NCBI GenBank assembly: GCA_035566895.1
Contig: DATMQA010000224.1
Span: 1 to 32,198, forward strand
Direction: 5' to 3'
DNA: 32,198 nt
Origin: DATMQA01 sp035566895
GTDB taxonomy: Bacteria > Verrucomicrobiota > Verrucomicrobiia > Limisphaerales > UBA8199
This document shows positions 29,131 to 32,198 of the stretch, one piece after another (positions within the stretch are counted from its first letter, which is position 1; the number at the start of each line of letters is the position of its first letter). Below the pieces are notes generated by a model. It ran no database searches and had not been told where the DNA came from. It saw only the letters and a program-made list of their open reading frames with translations. The translations under genes were made by a program, and so were the position numbers.

Positions 29131-29216
29131 CGGTGGAGTGCTGGAGTGATGCGGTCTGGCGGGCGCCGAGCATTTCGGCTCCCCAGCATTTCAGCGCTCC
29201 ATTACTCCAGTACCCC
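29131..29216. repeat. Heptamer-type inverted repeat directly before a permease start
   Basis: GGAGTGCTGGAGTGATG around 29135-29151 and its imperfect complement (CATTACTCCAGTACCCC, 29200-29216) flank further 7-base units of GAGCATT and CAGCATT type. About 15 of 20 positions pair. The right arm ends against the ATG at 29217, and no Shine-Dalgarno sequence is visible. Confidence 0.6.
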
Positions 29217-30377
29217 ATGAAGTTCGCCCCCCTCATCTGGAGCAACCTGAAGCGGAAGAAGGTCCGCACGCTATTAACCGTATTGTCTATCCTGGTGGCC
29301 TTCATTCTCTTCGGGCTGTTGTCGTCCATCAACCAAGCCCTCACCGGTGGCGTCACGATGGAAGGCCAAAACCGCATCATCGTTAGGCACAAGGTCTCCA
29401 TCATCCAGTTGCTGCCGGCCAGTTACAAAGAGCGGATGGAAAGAATTCCCGGGGTGTCCCTGGCGACGCACCAGACCTGGTTCGGCGGGAACTTTCAGCA
29501 GGAACCCAAGGCCTTCTTCATGCAGAACCCCGTTGACCCGGCGGATTTCCTGGATATGCACCCGGAGATGCTCCTTTCCCCTGAGCAGAAACAGCGCTGG
29601 CTACAGACCCGAACCGGCGCGATCGTCGGGCGGGCCACCGCCGACAAGTTCCATTGGAAGGTTGGCGACCGGGTCCCGATTACGACGCCCATTTGGCCCA
29701 AGGCGGATGGAAACCACACTTGGGATTTTGACATTGCGGGCATCTACGACGGCAAAGAGAAGAATGCCGACACCATGTCACTCTTTTTCCGCTATGACTA
29801 TTTCGACGAGGCCCGGCAGTACGCCAAGGGACAAGTAGGCTGGTACACCATCCGGGTGAAGGATCCAGCGCAGGCAGCCGAAATCGCCAAGCTCGTCGAT
29901 CGCGAGTTTGAGAATTCTGATTATGAGACGAAGACCGAACCGGAGGCTGCCTTCGCACAGGCCTGGGTGAAGCAAGTCGGCAATATCGCCCTGATTTGCG
30001 CCTCTATTCTCGGCGCCGTCTTCTTCACGATTTTGTTGGTAACCGGCAACACCATGTCCCAGGCGGTGCGCGAGCGGACCGGCGAACTGGGGGTCCTGAA
30101 GGCGATCGGCTTTACCAATGGGCAGGTTGTGGTGCTGGTCATGGCGGAAGCCTGCCTCATCGCCGTGCTTGGCGGAGCCCTCGGGCTGGCGCTGGCCAGC
30201 CTGATCATTCCAGTGGTGGGGAAAGGCCTCTCCAATATGCTGCCGATGTTTTATTTTCCATCCCGTGATCTGCTTTTGGGAGCAGCCCTCTGCCTTGCCT
30301 TGGGGCTCGTCACTGGAATTTTTCCAGCCCTGGCCGCGATGCGCCTGCGCGTGGCCGAGGCGCTCAGAAGGATGTAA
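29217..30377 (+). CDS. ABC transporter permease (MacB/FtsX-type), first
   Basis: The protein has 386 residues. It has a first membrane helix at about residues 18-40 (VRTLLTVLSILVAFILFGLL), a periplasmic MacB core domain (about 45-255), and three C-terminal helices in the FtsX domain (about 265-385). GELGVLKAIGFTNGQVVVLVMAEACLIAVLGG is the characteristic coupling-helix stretch. This is the MacB/LolC/LolE fold without a fused ATPase. It should pair with the next permease as a heterodimer. The start ATG follows directly after a hairpin of heptamer repeats. Confidence 0.9.
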   Translation: MKFAPLIWSNLKRKKVRTLLTVLSILVAFILFGLLSSINQALTGGVTMEGQNRIIVRHKVSIIQLLPASYKERMERIPGVSLATHQTWFGGNFQQEPKAFFMQNPVDPADFLDMHPEMLLSPEQKQRWLQTRTGAIVGRATADKFHWKVGDRVPITTPIWPKADGNHTWDFDIAGIYDGKEKNADTMSLFFRYDYFDEARQYAKGQVGWYTIRVKDPAQAAEIAKLVDREFENSDYETKTEPEAAFAQAWVKQVGNIALICASILGAVFFTILLVTGNTMSQAVRERTGELGVLKAIGFTNGQVVVLVMAEACLIAVLGGALGLALASLIIPVVGKGLSNMLPMFYFPSRDLLLGAALCLALGLVTGIFPALAAMRLRVAEALRRM

Positions 30378-30379
30378 CT

Positions 30380-31579
30380 ATGGCCGGACCACTTAACTGG
30401 TTTTCGCAAGTCGCCGCCGTCACCAGGTTCGGCCTGATGGGCCTTCCCCAACGGCGCGGCTCGGTGGCCGCGGCCCTCTTTGGCATCGCGGGCGTTGTCG
30501 GAGTTCTTGTCGCCGTCCTTTCCATGGCGGTCGGATTCAGAAAGGCGATGGCGGCTTCGGCTTCCCCGGATTCGGCCATCGTGCTGCGCAGCGGCGCCAA
30601 CGACGAGATGTCCAGCGGCCTGGGCAACGATGAAGCACGCGTGATCGCCGACGCGCCCGGGCTGGCCCGGGGCGCCGAAGGTCCGCTCTCCTCCGCCGAG
30701 CTGTTCGTCATCATCAACCTGCCGAAACGCTCGACCGGAACTGATGCGAACGTCGCGATGCGCGGAGTCGGACGGGCGGCGTTCCACGTCCGCGACCACC
30801 TGAATTTCGTGCAAGGCCGGGCCTTCGAGTGGGGGAAAAACGAGGTGATTGTGGGAATCGGAGCTGCCCAGGAATTCGCCGGCCTGGAAGTCGGGAACAA
30901 GCTGCGCGTTGGCCGAAACGAATGGCCGGTGGTAGGAATTTTCGCGGCTGGCGGCGGCACCGCGGAATCAGAGATTTGGACGGACGCGAGCGTCCTGCAG
31001 GACGCCTATCATCGAGGCAAAAGTTTCCAGTCGGTCTATGCGAAGCTGAGCTCGGCGTCAGCGTTCCAACAGTTTAAGGATTCACTGACGAGTGATCCGC
31101 GTCTCAACGTGAAAGTAGTCAGCCAACCTGAATACTATGCGGAACAGTCCACTGTGCTCACGACGCTCATTACCACGCTGGGATTCCTGATTGCCTCGCT
31201 CATGGCGGTCGGCGCGATTTTCGGGGCGCTCAACACCATGTACAATTCCGTTTCCACGCGGACGCGGGAAATCGCGACGTTACGGGCGCTGGGATTCGGC
31301 GGCGGCGCTATCGTTGCGGCCGTGATGCTTGAATCGCTGGCGATTGCGCTGGTTGGCGGCGCGTTGGGCGCAAGCGTCGCCTACCTGGCGTTCAATGGCT
31401 TTCACACTTCGACGGTGAACTGGCAAAGCTTCAGCCAGGTCACCTTTGCTTTCGCGGTGACGCCGGAGCTGCTGGTCCGCGGCATTGCGTGGGCGACTTT
31501 CATCGGCCTGGTGGGCGGACTCCTCCCCGCCCTGCGCGCCGCGCGTCTGCCCATTGCGGCTGCCTTGCGGGAACTCTGA
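30380..31579 (+). CDS. ABC transporter permease (MacB/FtsX-type), second
   Basis: The protein has 399 residues, starting two bases after the previous stop. Topology is the same: an N-terminal helix (about 30-52, VAAALFGIAGVVGVLVAVLSMAVGF), a periplasmic domain, and three C-terminal helices with TREIATLRALGFGGGAIVAAVMLESLAIALVGG. The periplasmic part shares the MacB-type core (FVQGRAFEWGKNEVIVGIGAAQEFAGLEVGNKLRVG) but differs clearly from the first permease. This gives a heterodimeric export complex, as in LolCDE or MacB-like systems. The substrate is unknown. The last of four genes. No T-rich terminator follows. Confidence 0.92.
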   Translation: MAGPLNWFSQVAAVTRFGLMGLPQRRGSVAAALFGIAGVVGVLVAVLSMAVGFRKAMAASASPDSAIVLRSGANDEMSSGLGNDEARVIADAPGLARGAEGPLSSAELFVIINLPKRSTGTDANVAMRGVGRAAFHVRDHLNFVQGRAFEWGKNEVIVGIGAAQEFAGLEVGNKLRVGRNEWPVVGIFAAGGGTAESEIWTDASVLQDAYHRGKSFQSVYAKLSSASAFQQFKDSLTSDPRLNVKVVSQPEYYAEQSTVLTTLITTLGFLIASLMAVGAIFGALNTMYNSVSTRTREIATLRALGFGGGAIVAAVMLESLAIALVGGALGASVAYLAFNGFHTSTVNWQSFSQVTFAFAVTPELLVRGIAWATFIGLVGGLLPALRAARLPIAAALREL

Positions 31580-31801
31580 CTGTCATGCGGAAAAACGTTA
31601 AAAAAGAGAATGGCATGCATACAATAGAAGGGGAGTATGGCGTGGTGTGGGCCGTCCCCGACCTTAGGAGGGATCCCGCATGGATACGAGAGAAGCTGAA
31701 AGAATAGCGTGGAACCAAACGCGCCGCTAAGCCGTCGAGTGGACCTCAAGATCATAGCCGAGGCCGGCAGCAAACCGTCACGTCGGTCTGCCGCTTGAGG
31801 A
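31580..31801. other. Intergenic region between convergent genes, no confident gene
   Basis: This stretch of 222 bases holds short frames only. A 16-codon frame at 31680-31730 has a good AGGAGGGA sequence (31666-31673) but no recognisable product. A structured element lies at 31744-31800. Confidence 0.5.
31744..31800. terminator. Extended stem-loop between permease and metH
   Basis: CCTCAAG (31744-31750) pairs with CTTGAGG (31794-31800), CGGCAG (31765-31770) with CTGCCG (31788-31793), and ACCG (31774-31777) with CGGT (31784-31787). That gives 17 stem pairs, a six-base loop, and bulges of 14 and 3 bases on the 5' side only. It lies two bases beyond the metH stop, so it may end or protect that message. 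No T-run follows on either strand. Confidence 0.45.
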
Positions 31802-32198
31802 TCAGTGAGGCTGGCCGCAGGAGCAGACTACCCCGGACTCGAACCCATTCGCGACGGCCGACTTCGGCCTGTCCGCTTGGTCAGGATCGTAGTTTAGATA
31901 AGGGCCGAGCCAGCGTTCGACGGATTGCAGTTCCATTTGTTTCCGGAGGTGGTAATCCAGCACCTGGTCGCGCCCCAGCTTGCCGACCCCGAAATACTTT
32001 GAATCCGGATGGGCAAAATAAAGGCCGCTGACGCTGGCTCCAGGCCACATGGCGCAGCTCTCGGTGAGTTTGATGCCGGTGTGGTTCTCGACGTCGAGTA
32101 ATTCCCACAGCAACCATTTCTCGGTGTGATCGGGGCAGGCAGGATAACCAGCGGCCGGTCGAATGCCGCGGTACTTTTCGCGAATTAGGTCTTCGTGC
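31802..32198 (-). CDS. metH: Cobalamin-dependent methionine synthase, C-terminal end
   Basis: Only the last 131 residues are in the window and the gene continues beyond the right edge. The visible part is the activation domain that binds S-adenosylmethionine during reductive reactivation of the cobalamin. It starts with EDLIREKYRGIRPAAGYPACPDHTEK, one of the most conserved stretches of MetH, and continues with LTESCAMWPGASVSGLYFAHPDSKYFGVGKLGRDQVLDY. The enzyme makes methionine from homocysteine and methyltetrahydrofolate. The C-terminal CSCGQPH tail is unusual and Cys-rich. Confidence 0.93.
   Translation of the reverse strand, partial: HEDLIREKYRGIRPAAGYPACPDHTEKWLLWELLDVENHTGIKLTESCAMWPGASVSGLYFAHPDSKYFGVGKLGRDQVLDYHLRKQMELQSVERWLGPYLNYDPDQADRPKSAVANGFESGVVCSCGQPH

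Noticed and set aside
31585..31707. Possible 40-residue plus-strand protein after the export operon
   Set aside because: It has no ribosome binding site and overlaps another short frame (31680-31730). Neither has a recognisable product, although the second has a good AGGAGGGA.

Overview
The window looks like chromosomal DNA from a free-living, GC-rich, Gram-negative bacterium, most probably a member of the Verrucomicrobiota (Pedosphaera/Limisphaerales type). The evidence is indirect. There are large secreted proteins with verrucomicrobial-style C-terminal modules (the GH13 amylase, the duplicated secreted protein, the beta-helix protein), a lipoprotein, envelope ABC export genes, and dense degenerate heptanucleotide repeats between and inside genes. 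No rRNA, tRNA, CRISPR array, transposase or phage gene was found.

Layout. 1-9.6 kb: 3' end of an FkbM-type methyltransferase, a secreted beta-helix protein (minus), a secreted alpha/beta-hydrolase, a 1-kb repeat-rich non-coding stretch, a secreted protein with an internal duplication, a small lipoprotein and a large Ski2-like helicase (minus). The heptamer repeats are densest here. 9.8-13.4 kb: polyprenyl diphosphate synthase, ECF sigma factor and putative anti-sigma factor in one operon, then a CvpA-family membrane protein (minus) and a MITE-like palindromic element. 13.7-19.5 kb: a 1047-residue secreted GH13 amylase, an unknown 238-residue protein (minus), a sugar-isomerase-like TIM barrel carrying a histone-H1-like basic tail, and a 60-residue small protein. 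19.5-24 kb: a LysR regulator divergent from the glyoxylate shunt pair aceB and aceA. 24-27 kb: a DUF2007-like protein facing a minus-strand set of bifunctional-nuclease-like protein, holA and a STAS protein. 27-31.6 kb: a four-gene MacAB/Lol-like export operon. The right edge holds the C-terminal end of metH (minus).

How the parts work together. aceB and aceA form a complete glyoxylate bypass for growth on C2 compounds or fatty acids, and the divergent LysR gene with a palindromic T-N11-A site beside its start is the obvious candidate regulator. The sigma and anti-sigma genes are translationally coupled to isoprenoid chain synthesis. The adaptor, ATPase and two permeases should form one envelope export complex.

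The most unusual signal is a dispersed family of 7-bp-period arrays. The same units recur at distant sites: GATTTTT, GGTTGAA, GGAAGAT or its complement, and the ATCAGT type. They occupy five of the seven convergent gene junctions, where four can fold into hairpins. They also supply stop codons, encode part of a signal peptide, and lie within the helicase reading frame.
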